A stretch of 64,000 nucleotides of DNA. It comes from Gilvimarinus gilvus (GTDB lineage: Bacteria; Pseudomonadota; Gammaproteobacteria; Pseudomonadales; Cellvibrionaceae). The notes under the pieces are model-generated. The model was not told the origin of the DNA. It made no database searches and worked only from the letters and a program-made list of their open reading frames with translations. Made by a program: the position numbers and the translations under genes. Where the stretch lies: contig NZ_JAULRU010000570.1 of assembly GCF_030518155.1 (NCBI RefSeq), positions 1-64,000 on the forward strand, in the 5' to 3' direction. Shown piece by piece: positions 7,489-17,383 of the stretch (position 1 is its first letter; each line of letters starts with the position of its first letter).

Positions 7489-8724
7489 TTATTTCAATAG
7501 ATCTGATTGAAGTGTATCTGAGGGCTCGCCAAGCAGCTCGGTGACGGATCTGCGTAAATCGTCGAGGTCGACTTTGCGCTTTTTAACCAGCGCCCGGGTG
7601 ACGTCATCAAGTGATTTGTTGCCATCGGTTTTCTGCTCAATTTCCAGGGCGAGCGCCTCCAGTAATACAACGGCACGCGCGGTTTGCTCTCCGCTGGAAG
7701 ATCGACCCCGTAACTGTTCAATATCTTTACCCCAGTCGGCGAGCCAATTGAATACCCGTTGACGCCTTGCATCGCTCAGGCCGGCGCTGCGATAGAGTAT
7801 TTCGACGGAGTAGTATTCAGCCAGCCCCTCGACAATCCAGTCATCGTTACCTTTATCGGTCATGCTGGTCAGGGTGTGGAACAATTCGTGGAGCAGGGTG
7901 CTGGTGCCGTTTTCACTGACCATGGGCCGGTCTGCGTGAAAGAACAGGGAGTTGGGGCCGGACAGGCCACCGCGCCACATAGGGTCCGCCGCGCTGACAA
8001 TCAGTACTTTCTCGGGTAGTTTGCCTAGCAGCTCTCTGAACTGAGGCCAGTTCATGAGTACAAAGCTCATAACGTCCATACGCCGTACCCCCTGACTTTG
8101 CGGCGCACTGACAGCGATGTGGGTATCGCTTAAGCGCTCGCGCCGGGTGCCGAGTTCGCCGGCAATAAACCAGCCCGTGGGGCGGTCGAAGCGACGGTCT
8201 GGATCGTCGATAACAAAACTGTCGTCCGCTTGCTTGGGCCATCCGCTGTTGACACTGTTCCAGGCGTCGGGAATGGTAAAGCTCAGTTGTGCTTTGCTGG
8301 TCGCGCCCTTGATCGTGCGTACCCGGGCGGGCGGTATCAGATCATCACCGCGAAAAATGGCGAAGTCGTCCCGGCGGATGGAGTCGTATTCGCCCGGGTC
8401 GCGCTCGTGGTTTAGCGCGACGTGGAGCTCAAGCTTGGCGTTTTGCGTTGGCGGTTGCCACAACGCGCGGCCATCATTGAGTTCTAGCTCGCCATTGGCT
8501 TCTATTTCACTGTGGAAATCGGAGTCGAGATTAAAGTCGATGCTTTTCACTGGGCGTGCGTCGGGCAAGCTAATGGTAACCCGAACGTATTGGTCGCTGA
8601 CGGTAAAGTCAGCGTGATAGTTCAGTTCATAGTCTTGTGCGGCTAGATCTTGAGTGAACAAGAGAATGCCGCTCGCAAAGGCAAGCGGCAAAAGCTTGTA
8701 AAACCTGCTTAATCGGTTGAACAC
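7489..8724 (-). CDS. exported gluzincin-type metallopeptidase, unknown family
   Basis: The 411-aa product has a signal peptide (cleavage near LAAQ, residue 30) and is probably periplasmic. The middle carries a zinc site: HELFH at 279-283 and, 15 residues on, EGLAEYY at 299-305, with glutamate as third ligand. This spacing is that of gluzincins such as M1 and M61 peptidases. The first 200 residues are strand-rich and look like an N-terminal beta domain as in M61. I do not recognise the exact family. It lies between cysK and a divergent HPP-family gene, with no clear functional partner. Confidence 0.7.
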   Translation of the reverse strand: MFNRLSRFYKLLPLAFASGILLFTQDLAAQDYELNYHADFTVSDQYVRVTISLPDARPVKSIDFNLDSDFHSEIEANGELELNDGRALWQPPTQNAKLELHVALNHERDPGEYDSIRRDDFAIFRGDDLIPPARVRTIKGATSKAQLSFTIPDAWNSVNSGWPKQADDSFVIDDPDRRFDRPTGWFIAGELGTRRERLSDTHIAVSAPQSQGVRRMDVMSFVLMNWPQFRELLGKLPEKVLIVSAADPMWRGGLSGPNSLFFHADRPMVSENGTSTLLHELFHTLTSMTDKGNDDWIVEGLAEYYSVEILYRSAGLSDARRQRVFNWLADWGKDIEQLRGRSSSGEQTARAVVLLEALALEIEQKTDGNKSLDDVTRALVKKRKVDLDDLRRSVTELLGEPSDTLQSDLLK

Positions 8725-8900
8725 TCGTTAAAACTCCTCAACTCAATATATTAGAGCGCTAGGTTGCATGGTTTGTCGCGCGCCTTCAAGCAAGCCAGTC
8801 ACGTTTCCCCGCTTTGAATGCTCTAATCTCTGGGCAAGTTGCTAGTTAATAAAGAGACAGCGCTTAATTTTTCTTGTTCCCTCAGGGGGATTTGTCTACC

Positions 8901-9890
8901 ATGCCCCGAAATGGTGCGATGAGTGGATGGTCAATGTTATCAGTCAGGACATTTCTCGGAATTGACGAGAACACAACGAGCCACTGGGAGAAAGTGATCT
9001 CGGGCCTCGGCGCGTTGGTGGGAATCGGCATGGTGTATCACCTTTGCCATTGGCTGTTGCCAGATGTTACACCTTGGATATTAGCGTCCATGGGCGCGTC
9101 TGCCGTGCTTTTATTCGCGGTACCTCATGGGCCGCTGTCACAGCCTTGGGCCTTGGTGGGGGGGCATTTGGTGTCAGCGGCAGCGGGGGTAAGCTGCCAG
9201 CTATGGCTGCCCTCGCACGCGCTCACCCCAGCACTTGCGGTCGGTATGGCGGTTTTGTTGATGAGCTATTTGCGCTGTATTCATCCTCCCGGTGGTGCTA
9301 CGGCCCTGGCGGCGGTTATTGGTGGGCCTGCTATTCACGATTTAGGTTTTACCTATTTGCTGTATCCCATTGGCATTAATGTGCTGGTCATTTTTGTCGC
9401 CGCGTGTGCATTTAATGGATTATTTGCCTGGCGGCGGTACCCAAGATCATTGGCTGCTTTGGGTAAGGCAAGGCTGAATATGGCGGGTGCATCTGTGCCC
9501 ACCTTGACCCATGAAGACTTTGCCGCGGCTATGCACGAACTCAATACATTTGTAGATGTTGCCCCCGACGAGCTGTCCGATATTTTTGCCCGTGCCTGGA
9601 GCCACGCGCGCGCCCAGCAAGGGGCGAGCCTTACGTTGGTTAAAGGAGCGTATTACAGTAACGGTGAGGTGGGTAGCCAGTGGTGCGTACGGCAAATTTT
9701 CGATGCGGATGACGATTTAACTGACGACAACTCAAAATTGATTTATCGCAACGTGGCGGGAACTACTTCGGAGCAAACCCAATTGTGCCGGGTAAGAGAT
9801 TTTAAACAGTGGGCGCATTGTCAGGTGTATCACAGCAACGGCCATTGGTTGCGAGTTGTGCCAGAGGTTAAGGCACAGCGTGTGAGTTAA
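8901..9890 (+). CDS. HPP family integral membrane protein
   Basis: The first half (about 170 residues) contains several membrane segments and the family motif in CIHPPGGATALAAVIGGP. HPP proteins are four-helix membrane proteins; a cyanobacterial and plastid member has been linked to nitrite transport, but most are uncharacterised. The second half (about 150 residues) is soluble and unassigned. The ATG at 8901 was chosen because AGGGGGA precedes it at suitable spacing; an in-frame TTG at 8874 lies further up. The 3' end overlaps the convergent solute-binding protein gene by four bases. Confidence 0.8.
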   Translation: MPRNGAMSGWSMLSVRTFLGIDENTTSHWEKVISGLGALVGIGMVYHLCHWLLPDVTPWILASMGASAVLLFAVPHGPLSQPWALVGGHLVSAAAGVSCQLWLPSHALTPALAVGMAVLLMSYLRCIHPPGGATALAAVIGGPAIHDLGFTYLLYPIGINVLVIFVAACAFNGLFAWRRYPRSLAALGKARLNMAGASVPTLTHEDFAAAMHELNTFVDVAPDELSDIFARAWSHARAQQGASLTLVKGAYYSNGEVGSQWCVRQIFDADDDLTDDNSKLIYRNVAGTTSEQTQLCRVRDFKQWAHCQVYHSNGHWLRVVPEVKAQRVS

Positions 9891-10672
9891 AAAAGCGGGG
9901 TGCTGGCTTGGTAGTGCTCCAATATGGCTTGATATTCGTCACTGCCGCGCAAGCGTACAATCGCCTTGGTGAACTCAGCCGAAAGCTTGTGGGCATCGTC
10001 GCGCGAACGTGAAAAACCAATGTATATAGGGCCACTGTAAACGGAACCTTCAATAAACATAAGTTTATCCGCCACACCGAATTCGCGGGCTTGATGCAAA
10101 ATACTGGCTTTGTTGCCCAGCGCGTAGTCGATACGTTTTGCCAGCAGAACCTTAATCAGCTGTGCCTCGTCATTCACTTCGAGCTTTTTAAAGTTTCCTT
10201 TATCCTCAAATTTCTTGCCGTAAAAGTACGCCCGGACGCCGCCAATTTTGTAGCGTTTAATGTTTTCAATATCCAGCTTTTGAGCTTGGGCTTGACGATC
10301 GTTGCGGGCAAAAACGGAAATGTTCTCGAACGTATGGGGGACGCCGGTAAAGGTAATGCCGGGCGCGCGTGAGCTGGTGTTAAATAGGGTGCAGGCGATA
10401 TCGGCTTTGCCTTCGCTCAAGTCATGTAAGAGGCGGACGAAAGGCATGCGTACAAAGGTTAAATCGTAGCCAAGTGATTGGGCGACGGCACGACATATAT
10501 CAATAGAAATACCCGCGTACTCTTGTTTGACTTCATCGTAAAAGTAAAAAGGGGGGTAGTCTTTATCGGCCAAAGCGGCCTTAAGTTCGAGTGCCTGTGC
10601 GCTAAGCGCTATTACGGCACTGACAAATAACCCTAACAACACCTTGTAGATTAGACTCACACGCACGCTCAT
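9887..10672 (-). CDS. periplasmic solute-binding protein, family 3 (amino-acid type)
   Basis: The 261-aa protein has a signal peptide (cleavage near SAQALE, residue 28) and the SBP family 3 pattern: YPPFYFYDEVKQEYAGISIDICRAVAQSLG, then the DLSEGKADIACTLFNTSSRA segment. These proteins capture amino acids or similar small molecules for ABC importers; stand-alone members without permease genes, as here, are common in this group and may sense rather than transport. No permease or ATPase gene lies nearby. The ligand is unknown. Confidence 0.8.
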   Translation of the reverse strand: MSVRVSLIYKVLLGLFVSAVIALSAQALELKAALADKDYPPFYFYDEVKQEYAGISIDICRAVAQSLGYDLTFVRMPFVRLLHDLSEGKADIACTLFNTSSRAPGITFTGVPHTFENISVFARNDRQAQAQKLDIENIKRYKIGGVRAYFYGKKFEDKGNFKKLEVNDEAQLIKVLLAKRIDYALGNKASILHQAREFGVADKLMFIEGSVYSGPIYIGFSRSRDDAHKLSAEFTKAIVRLRGSDEYQAILEHYQASTPLF

Positions 10673-10779
10673 CCTTATGCTGTTGAGCCTTTAGATTACT
10701 ACAGCGTGGCGATGTCTGCCAGATTAACGAGGGGAACTCGTTGCTGTGAAACAGGATCACCGCAACTGTGTTAGAGGCT

Positions 10780-11382
10780 TTAATCGGGGTTGTTCAGGCT
10801 TTGTTTAAGCTGTTTTAATTGATCAATCATAGGGCGAATCTTTGTCTTAGCTCGTTTTACGTTTAATGCATAAACGCCTAAATACAAGATTATTGCGCCC
10901 GCCCAGTAGATCAGTAGGCCCGCATCGGGTGTGTACTGACCGGTGCGCTGCGAAAAGCCACCCCAGGAGCACAGAAATACCGCGATGGCGAGCGGGGTTA
11001 AGTACCAGCTGGCTACCGACTGCAGTAGTCTGGCGTCCTGTTCCAGTTTTTCAATCTGCCGGGTAATACGGTTCGCCAACGTCCAGTCGTCCACCTGGGC
11101 TGATTGGCGCTTGGTGACGATGATTTTACCGGCGACAAATACGCAGCTGGCAATCATGCTGGCCATGCCCAATTGAAACAGCGGATTGGGGCTGTCAACG
11201 CTGGCCCAACCCACAATGACAAAGACAATAACCGCTACCGCCACCATCACTTCTAAAATCCAGCCACGCTTTGCCTGACGTTCAAATTTATCGGTTTCTT
11301 CTCTTAATGTCGCAAAGTTTAGTTGTGTGTCAATCATCTGGGTTTCCTCCCGAAAGGTCTGTTTTAGGTCGTCGAGTTTCAT
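10780..11382 (-). CDS. membrane protein, likely partner or anti-sigma factor of the upstream ECF sigma factor
   Basis: The 200-aa protein has an N-terminal soluble part (about 40 residues) and four hydrophobic segments arranged as two pairs: near residues 42-62 and 70-88, then 127-145 and 153-170. Its start overlaps the sigma factor stop by four bases (ATGA), so the two are translated together. Genes in this position usually encode the anti-sigma factor. No zinc-binding HxxxCxxC motif is visible, so it would not be of the ZAS type. The role is inferred from position. Confidence 0.6.
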   Translation of the reverse strand: MKLDDLKQTFREETQMIDTQLNFATLREETDKFERQAKRGWILEVMVAVAVIVFVIVGWASVDSPNPLFQLGMASMIASCVFVAGKIIVTKRQSAQVDDWTLANRITRQIEKLEQDARLLQSVASWYLTPLAIAVFLCSWGGFSQRTGQYTPDAGLLIYWAGAIILYLGVYALNVKRAKTKIRPMIDQLKQLKQSLNNPD

Positions 11383-11861
11383 GATGCTTCCTCTACAAAC
11401 TGGTGGGAGAAGTCGGTCTTGAGCCGGCTGATACGGGTTTGGATGGCGCTGCGCTGCATGCCCAATACAGCGGCCATTTCCGCACCACTTAAACCGTCCA
11501 GGTACATCAACAAAATTGAGCGATCAACTTCGTCCAGGCTCGCGGCAAAGCGCTCCAATATGTCCGCCTGGCAACGCTCCGCCGGTGCCGCCTCGCTGAC
11601 GACACTGTGCGCCTTGGGGTGATTGTTAACCTCCCGCTGCCGACATTGCTTGCGCACCCCCGTGATGGCGGTATTCAGCGCAATTCGATAAACCCATGTC
11701 TCGACTTTACTCTCAGCCCGAAAACTGTCTCTGGCGCGCCAAAGCTGTTCGAGTATCTCCTGATACAAGTCTTCGCAATCTGGCCCTCGGGCATAGCGAT
11801 TGGCAATGGCCCGAATACGGCCAGACTGGCTGCGTAGCAAGGCTTCAATGTCGATGTTCAC
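11379..11861 (-). CDS. ECF RNA polymerase sigma factor
   Basis: This is a 160-aa sigma-70 family protein with only regions 2 and 4. Region 2 is CEDLYQEILEQLWRARDSF with KVETWVYRIALNTAI; region 4 is LDEVDRSILLMYLDGLSG followed by the helix-turn-helix GAEMAAVLGMQRSAIQTRIS. It should direct polymerase to a small regulon, controlled by the membrane protein encoded just downstream with a four-base overlap. The signal and the target promoters are not visible. Confidence 0.88.
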   Translation of the reverse strand: MNIDIEALLRSQSGRIRAIANRYARGPDCEDLYQEILEQLWRARDSFRAESKVETWVYRIALNTAITGVRKQCRQREVNNHPKAHSVVSEAAPAERCQADILERFAASLDEVDRSILLMYLDGLSGAEMAAVLGMQRSAIQTRISRLKTDFSHQFVEEAS

Positions 11862-12299
11862 GGCTTCTCCAACGATTTAAAGGATTAGTCGCCGCGCAAG
11901 CGGGTTTCTTACGGCCGGGAAAGAAAAGTAATTCAATGAAAGGTTGCATCCCAATATTTACAGGCTATCAGGTCCATTGTTATAGAGAATTTAAACCTGC
12001 GGGCGTTAACCCACAGGCTCCGCCCTCTTGGCGATACCCGTTATTAAAGACATTGCGAGCGCCGTGAGTACTGCATGTGCCGCTCGGTTAACGGAGGGCA
12101 GCGAACCCTCAAGCCAAGGCCGACAAACAGTAGCCGAATCTATCGAGTTCAGTAGGGGCAGGGGGGATACAAGCGCAAAAACTGTCGTAGAGCCTTGGGG
12201 TTTTATGCGCGTAGTACAGTGTGGGTTGGTGACAGGCAATTAAGAGTGCAGCATTCGGTAGTCGCGCATGTGGCCACTACCGAGTGCGTATGTCACTTG
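11862..12299 (+). other. 438-base intergenic region without a convincing gene
   Basis: The stretch separates the sigma factor gene and the small beta-barrel gene. Open frames of 60-80 codons exist on both strands around 12006-12243, but none has a ribosome-binding site plus a recognisable product. A hairpin CGGTAGT...ACTACCG (12256-12282) lies 18 bases after the stop of the barrel gene and could help end its transcript, although no T run follows. Confidence 0.5.
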
Positions 12300-12851
12300 T
12301 CAAAAGGTGATTGCAGCACCGACAGAGTAGAAATCGATATCGGCTTTATCCGCCTCTACAATTTCATACTCAGCCCGAATACTGAATGAACCCAAATGCA
12401 CTTTTGCGCCAAGGCCATAGATGGGGTCGGTGCCGGAGCGTGATTGATCAAGCGAAACGTGCTCGATATTACTGTCCCAATCAATAACACCGGCTTTGCC
12501 GAATAAGCCAATAGGGCCTAAGTTGATTCCGGCCAGGCCCGATACATTCCAGCCGTTGACATCGATTTGGGTGTCCAGGTCATTTTGCGAACCGAAATCC
12601 ATGTAGGACCCCTCAACCGCCAAATCCAATAACGGCAGTATGCCAAAATTATAGCCGGCAAAAATTTTATAAGCCGTGTCATCATCCTTAAAGTCGATAC
12701 TGCCAATTTCCGCCAAATCATCTCCATAATTCAGTTCGGCATTGCCAAGTGAACCACCAATATAGATACCGCTTTCTGACCCCGCATGAGCCAGACTGGT
12801 AAAGGATAAAGCTGTTATAAGTAGGGCGAGTGGGGTAAGGCGTGCTTTCAT
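12300..12851 (-). CDS. small outer-membrane beta-barrel protein
   Basis: The 183-aa protein has a signal peptide (MKARLTPLALLITALSFTSL, cleavage after AHA) and ends in a phenylalanine (AITF), the usual signature of an outer-membrane barrel. Alternating strands such as GIYIGGSLGNAELNY, YKIFAGYNFG and FSIRAEYEIVEA fit an OmpA- or OmpW-like eight-strand barrel (porin family, OMP_b-brl). The start at 12851 was chosen because GGAG lies 9 bases before it; an upstream ATG at 12866 has none. The function is unknown. Confidence 0.75.
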   Translation of the reverse strand: MKARLTPLALLITALSFTSLAHAGSESGIYIGGSLGNAELNYGDDLAEIGSIDFKDDDTAYKIFAGYNFGILPLLDLAVEGSYMDFGSQNDLDTQIDVNGWNVSGLAGINLGPIGLFGKAGVIDWDSNIEHVSLDQSRSGTDPIYGLGAKVHLGSFSIRAEYEIVEADKADIDFYSVGAAITF

Positions 12852-13077
12852 TGCTGACATCTCCATGTGAATCAGACATTACCTCTCAGGCCAAATTAGC
12901 ACTGCCGCATAGATTTGTCTATCGGGCATCTGTCACAAACTCAGGTAAAAAGTTATGGAATACCTAGTAAGGTAAATTTATACGACGAGAGGCCCTCAAT
13001 ATGGCGCATGTTGTAACCTGGCTGAATTGTCACCTGGATGATTTGCGCCGGTGAGATTGAAGGGTGACGGGACAGAT

Positions 13078-13102
13078 AAAAAAAGAGCCGCAAAAGCGGC
13101 TC
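13078..13102 (-). terminator. strong Rho-independent terminator on the minus strand
   Basis: GAGCCGC-AAAA-GCGGCTC (13085-13102) is a perfect 7-bp stem next to seven A (13078-13084); read on the minus strand it is a hairpin followed by TTTTTTT. No clear minus-strand gene precedes it within 1 kb. Confidence 0.7.
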
Positions 13103-13219
13103 AAGGGGGAGGGTGATGTTGCGACGGGTGTCGCAGTCATCGAAGGGAATAAAAAACGGCCGCCTCTTGAGGGGGAGTACGACCTAACGAGGGTGAAAAG
13201 GTCACCAGCTCGGGTGAAT

Positions 13220-13253
13220 AAAAAGAGGCCGCCATTCGGAGAGTCGCGCGGCC
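13220..13253 (-). terminator. second terminator-like hairpin on the minus strand
   Basis: GGCCGC (13227-13232) pairs with GCGGCC (13248-13253) around a 15-base loop, with AAAAA at 13220-13224 giving a U run on the minus strand. A related block AATAAAAAACGGCCGCCTC occurs at 13148-13166, so the element appears partly duplicated. Confidence 0.45.
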
Positions 13254-14179
13254 CAAGTGGGGGTTATTAATACCAAAGCGAGCAAAATTCAGACACTTCT
13301 GATGTTTGTATGAGAGCTGTACATTGTGCTTTTTGTCATCCATCACCTGTGCTCCGATTTGTCCAACGCAAGGCTGGGCAGCCTGCTTTCTAGTCTTGAA
13401 TTGTATTTAGCTAAGTGTATGCCAACTATAAAAAATATCGCAAAATCAAAAAGTTATGATTTTAGGGTAACCGTCAGAGTGCAATCAATGGGCTGATCGT
13501 CCGTTGTGAGGAAATTTTTACATGCGGTATTTGTAGAAAATTCAAATGCATCCATAGGCGCTCGCTGCAGGACAGCAATATTCAAGGGGAGTGAGTACAG
13601 AGTCTCAATGGATAAGAAAATCGTGTTTGAGCTAAACCTTTGTGGTTCTATAAAGCAAAATTATAAATTGTGCGCATAAGTGGTGCTGATGTAATAGAAT
13701 TTGACAATTTATAATTTTCAGATTCGCAATGGATATTTACTGACACATAGTTGTTAGGAATAATTTTAGCGATCTAACTATCTACATAGGGTAAATAATT
13801 TGAACGCACTGTTATGTATAAAACGATCGTGACAAGATGTTTCTGAAAGGCTAGGGTCGTATATCTAAAGTAGCACAGGGAGAGCCAGCAGGGCAGCACA
13901 CAATGTCGGTGTAGAAATTCAGATATTTTAATGTGGTAAATGCTTTTAGTTGCCATTGTTCGGCAGGGAAAGCAAAATACAGTATTAGGTACGTTACTGA
14001 AATGGAATGGGTTGGCGCTCCAGTATCGACAAGCTTGTTGTTGGGCACACTTCTATTGAGTCGACATAGAATATAAAAAATGGGCTGGCCTATTAATAGT
14101 AATATCGAAAGTTTACATTGATTTCCCCAAATGGGTTGATATCGCAGTCATGTTGTTAAAATCAAATTAATTTGTTGAT

Positions 14180-17100
14180 ATGTATAGTTTTAATGAAAAT
14201 TTAGGAGGGAAATTGAAAGGGCCACTATCATCTACCGATTGCTCTAGTATTAATTGTGTTGGAGAAATAACCTTAAAGCTAAGAGGGATGACAGACAATC
14301 TAGTTAATTTTCATGAGTTCTCTAGTATCGTAGATGCAGCATGCGCTATGGCTGACAAGTATAGTTTAGATAGCTGTGATGACAATCAGGTTTTCTTTGC
14401 GAGGAAATTGAAGAAAAATATAGTGCAGCAATCCTTGCTGTATATTCGTACTCTAATGAATAATTGCTACAGAAATAGTTATGAGAACTTAAGCAAAATG
14501 GAGTTTCAAGTTAATGATTTGAATGTTCTCGCTCAATCCCTATCCAAAATATCTAGGGAATGTAAGACCTATGATGAACTCTATGGTGATATTTTAGGTT
14601 GGATAACGAGCCTGAATGATATCAGATCTTACAGGTATGTAAAAGCAAATCATCTCACTCAAGAGTTTGGTTTCGATTATTATGGGGGCCGCATATATAT
14701 AAATATTTCTGGTGACCAAGATGAGGAAATACTAACAGTATTGCATTGCGACAAGGAAGGCTTTGAATGCTCAATGATCAATGAATTCGAGTGCAAAAAT
14801 CTCAGGGGTAACTCTATTTCATTCGGTTTTTCAGGGGAAGAAGTAAGTGTAGATCTGTCCAACTGTAGCAATCATAGAGAAGTGTCTTTTAGATTAATTT
14901 GGATCTCTTCATACTTGACTAAATGGTGTGTAGAAGGTGGGAGGTCTTTTCTAAATGGAATTTTTTTAAATGATCTTAAGATTGAATGCCAGTCGAACAA
15001 GTCAAGTCATTTTTTAGGGATAATGCCTGTTGAAAGTGTGAATAGGGGTGACTCAATAATAGAGAGGCTTAGTGATCGAGAGGCTGATTATGTATTGTAC
15101 GATAGTTCGTCATATGAAGGTTGCTTGGCGTGTCAAGTGCTTGTTGTGATACTTGGTAATGGCGTCGTTTTGAATAGAGTTATTTCCAATAGAATTATTG
15201 ATTTTGTATTGGCGGGAGGTACTGCTTTCACGTGGAGTCCATCATCTGGAATACTAAAGTCATGGCATAATAGTAGAAAATGGGATTCTGATAAGGGTGT
15301 GAAATGTTCCGTAACGCAATCAATAGTATCAAGCGTTATGTTTCATGGCTATGATTTGGTTGATTTCATTTTCTCGTTCATCGCTCCACGGAAAAAGTTT
15401 AGAGAATTAGAGGGTTGTTCTGATAATTGGTCGTCAGATGGCTTGAGTAGATTAGACTATCATGAGCGAGCGAGCGAAATAATAGACTCGTCCATAAGGT
15501 ATATGAGTATCGATGAGTGTGTTCAGCGTTCATTTTGTTTGTGTAAGAGCCCGCCAAGTATTGATGGTAATTTAGTGTCATTTTCCGACTTGGAAATATG
15601 TTGGATGGGAGAAGAAAGGCCAGCAGTTTCTTCAGTCGCAGTTGCGGGAGATGTCTTTGAAGTTTTTTTAAATTATTTCAATCGACCAAAACTTTCAATT
15701 GGGCTCTATGAAGTGGTCCATGTCCAGAGAAGGGTGCTAACATTTAACATTGAAAGTGTTGAGGGTAAAGCCCTATGTATGATGGATAGAATTATCAATG
15801 AAAGTGACGGACTAAAAATGTTCACAATTGTTAAGCCGCCTTCGCAATTTAGTCCAATTAAAAAACGATTGGGAGTAATCAAAAATGACAAAATTAAAAG
15901 TTTACCATATTCTTTGTTTGGCCAACTTATCGGGGTCAGGTCTGCCTATACAGATTGCTCTTTGTTTGAGCCGGTGCTGTGTAATTCTCTAATTGGAAGT
16001 GATAGATCTCAGAAGAGAATGGTCGATCAAGCGCTGAATGATGAGGGGGTCACTGTTGGATGGGGGCCCGTTGGTACGGGAAAGTCAACTGCAGCTGCTG
16101 AAGTAATATATCAGTACGCAAAAGAGGCGGAACGAAACTGTGGGGTTGTTTTGGTGGTGGCAAAGACAAATGCAGCGGTCGACGCTCTAACGGAAAAATT
16201 TATTAAACATTATGTTGATGGCTGTGCGCTAACTAGGTTCAATGGCCGCCTGATGAGGATTGGGTCTAAGGAAAAGACAAGCAAAAAGCTAGAGGCGTAC
16301 TTCTCCAATAATTCGAAGGTTAGTAGAAAAAATCGACAGGAAGGGTGTGTGGTTTCGGCGACTATTGACTCCCTAATTACGAGCGGTATGTCTGTTCCTA
16401 AAGATTTTCCAGTCTGGCTCGTCTTCGATGAATTTGGAGTGGTCTCTCTTGCAGAGTCGCTATCCGTAATGTCTTTTGTAAACGAAAAAGCATTTTTAAT
16501 CGGTGATCCAAGGCAGTTAGGGCTGTTTGAAAATAAACAAAGTTTTTCTCTCTTGAATTCTCTGTCTGGAATAGAGTTTCCTTTGTATAGTAAGGATGAG
16601 CGTTTAGTCTTCATGAGTCATTTTAAGCTCATTGAGTCTACTAGATATTGGAGTGTTTGTAGATTGTCTAGGGTATATAGGCTGAATGAGACTATAACTG
16701 AGTTAACAAACTATCATTATCAAGATTCAGATTATTCTAGTTTGACTTCGGTGGTTAATATGGGTTTGGTTGACTATAAGGGGGACAATACAGTTGTTCT
16801 AGTAGATAGCTCTAATGATGGAAATGGTCAAGAATACCTAAAAGACAAAAATTTGAATGACAGTCATCTCGATTTTCTGGTCAGTGTTGTTCTTCATCTG
16901 TCTGAGTCAGTGACTTATCATCAGGATAATGTAGCCATAATAATTCCCTATAAGAAGCAAATTAGAGAGCTAAAGCGTAGACTTTCAAGTGGCTTTCCAG
17001 ATGGAGAATCTAGTATTTACCTCGAGAACTTCGATGATATGGTTAATACCGTTTATCCGTTCCAGGGGGGGGAGCGCTATATAACTATTGTTGACCTCGT

Positions 17101-17383
17101 GAGGCAGTCATCTACAGCTTCTGCAGATTCCAGTACAGGGTATATTTCTATCGAAATGCTGCTTGTCATGATGACTAGAAGTCTCAAGGGGCCGCTTTGT
17201 GTAATTGCTGATATGAATCTAATGAAAGCCTCAAAGGATAAGAGTGTTTCTGACTTCATGACCTATTTTGAGGGCTTCGTAAATGGCAACTCATCATGTA
17301 GTAGAATGAATCTTTCCGAGGTGAAGATTGAAGATATGGTAGGGCCTTGGGTTGATTGGATTGAGAGTGTTCGCGTCTCATGA
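14180..17383 (+). CDS. SF1 (DNA2/NAM7-like) helicase-type protein, candidate defence gene
   Basis: The 1067-aa protein has about 600 N-terminal residues that I do not recognise, followed by a superfamily 1 helicase core. Walker A is GPVGTGKST (near residue 630), motif Ia VVAKTNAAVDALTEKF, motif II LVFDEFG (near 748, with DEFG where DEAS or DEAT is usual), motif III LIGDPRQLG (near 775), motif IV VAIIIPYKKQIRELK, motif V YPFQGGERYITIV and motif VI MMTRSLKGPL (near 997). Related COG1112-type helicases act on RNA or DNA and occur in several antiphage systems. It overlaps the next gene by four bases (ATGA), so the two form one unit. The ribosome-binding site is weak and the sequence is AT-rich, unlike the flanking genes, suggesting transfer. 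The defence role is inferred. Confidence 0.75.
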   Translation: MYSFNENLGGKLKGPLSSTDCSSINCVGEITLKLRGMTDNLVNFHEFSSIVDAACAMADKYSLDSCDDNQVFFARKLKKNIVQQSLLYIRTLMNNCYRNSYENLSKMEFQVNDLNVLAQSLSKISRECKTYDELYGDILGWITSLNDIRSYRYVKANHLTQEFGFDYYGGRIYINISGDQDEEILTVLHCDKEGFECSMINEFECKNLRGNSISFGFSGEEVSVDLSNCSNHREVSFRLIWISSYLTKWCVEGGRSFLNGIFLNDLKIECQSNKSSHFLGIMPVESVNRGDSIIERLSDREADYVLYDSSSYEGCLACQVLVVILGNGVVLNRVISNRIIDFVLAGGTAFTWSPSSGILKSWHNSRKWDSDKGVKCSVTQSIVSSVMFHGYDLVDFIFSFIAPRKKFRELEGCSDNWSSDGLSRLDYHERASEIIDSSIRYMSIDECVQRSFCLCKSPPSIDGNLVSFSDLEICWMGEERPAVSSVAVAGDVFEVFLNYFNRPKLSIGLYEVVHVQRRVLTFNIESVEGKALCMMDRIINESDGLKMFTIVKPPSQFSPIKKRLGVIKNDKIKSLPYSLFGQLIGVRSAYTDCSLFEPVLCNSLIGSDRSQKRMVDQALNDEGVTVGWGPVGTGKSTAAAEVIYQYAKEAERNCGVVLVVAKTNAAVDALTEKFIKHYVDGCALTRFNGRLMRIGSKEKTSKKLEAYFSNNSKVSRKNRQEGCVVSATIDSLITSGMSVPKDFPVWLVFDEFGVVSLAESLSVMSFVNEKAFLIGDPRQLGLFENKQSFSLLNSLSGIEFPLYSKDERLVFMSHFKLIESTRYWSVCRLSRVYRLNETITELTNYHYQDSDYSSLTSVVNMGLVDYKGDNTVVLVDSSNDGNGQEYLKDKNLNDSHLDFLVSVVLHLSESVTYHQDNVAIIIPYKKQIRELKRRLSSGFPDGESSIYLENFDDMVNTVYPFQGGERYITIVDLVRQSSTASADSSTGYISIEMLLVMMTRSLKGPLCVIADMNLMKASKDKSVSDFMTYFEGFVNGNSSCSRMNLSEVKIEDMVGPWVDWIESVRVS

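Larger units (their letters stand above)
12867..14179 (+). other. 1.3-kb AT-rich region without a convincing gene, with minus-strand terminator-like hairpins
   Basis: No frame here has both a good start and a recognisable product. Minus-strand frames at 13137-13346, 13774-13956 and 13851-14048 and a plus-strand frame at 13064-13270 are short and of odd composition. Base composition falls from about 13380 onwards to the AT-rich level of the following operon. The right part must contain the promoter of the 14180 gene, but I cannot point to it. A 23-codon frame starts at the ATG near 13609, without support. Confidence 0.5.

Noticed and set aside
12006-12243. Open frames of 71-77 codons on both strands
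   Set aside because: They overlap each other, have no ribosome-binding site and give no recognisable product.
13064-13346. Plus-strand 68-aa and minus-strand 69-aa frames
   Set aside because: Both run through the terminator-like hairpins and repeats; composition follows the repeats rather than a protein.
13774-14048. Minus-strand frames of 60-65 codons, one starting with GTG
   Set aside because: They overlap each other in AT-rich DNA, have no good ribosome-binding site and no family resemblance.
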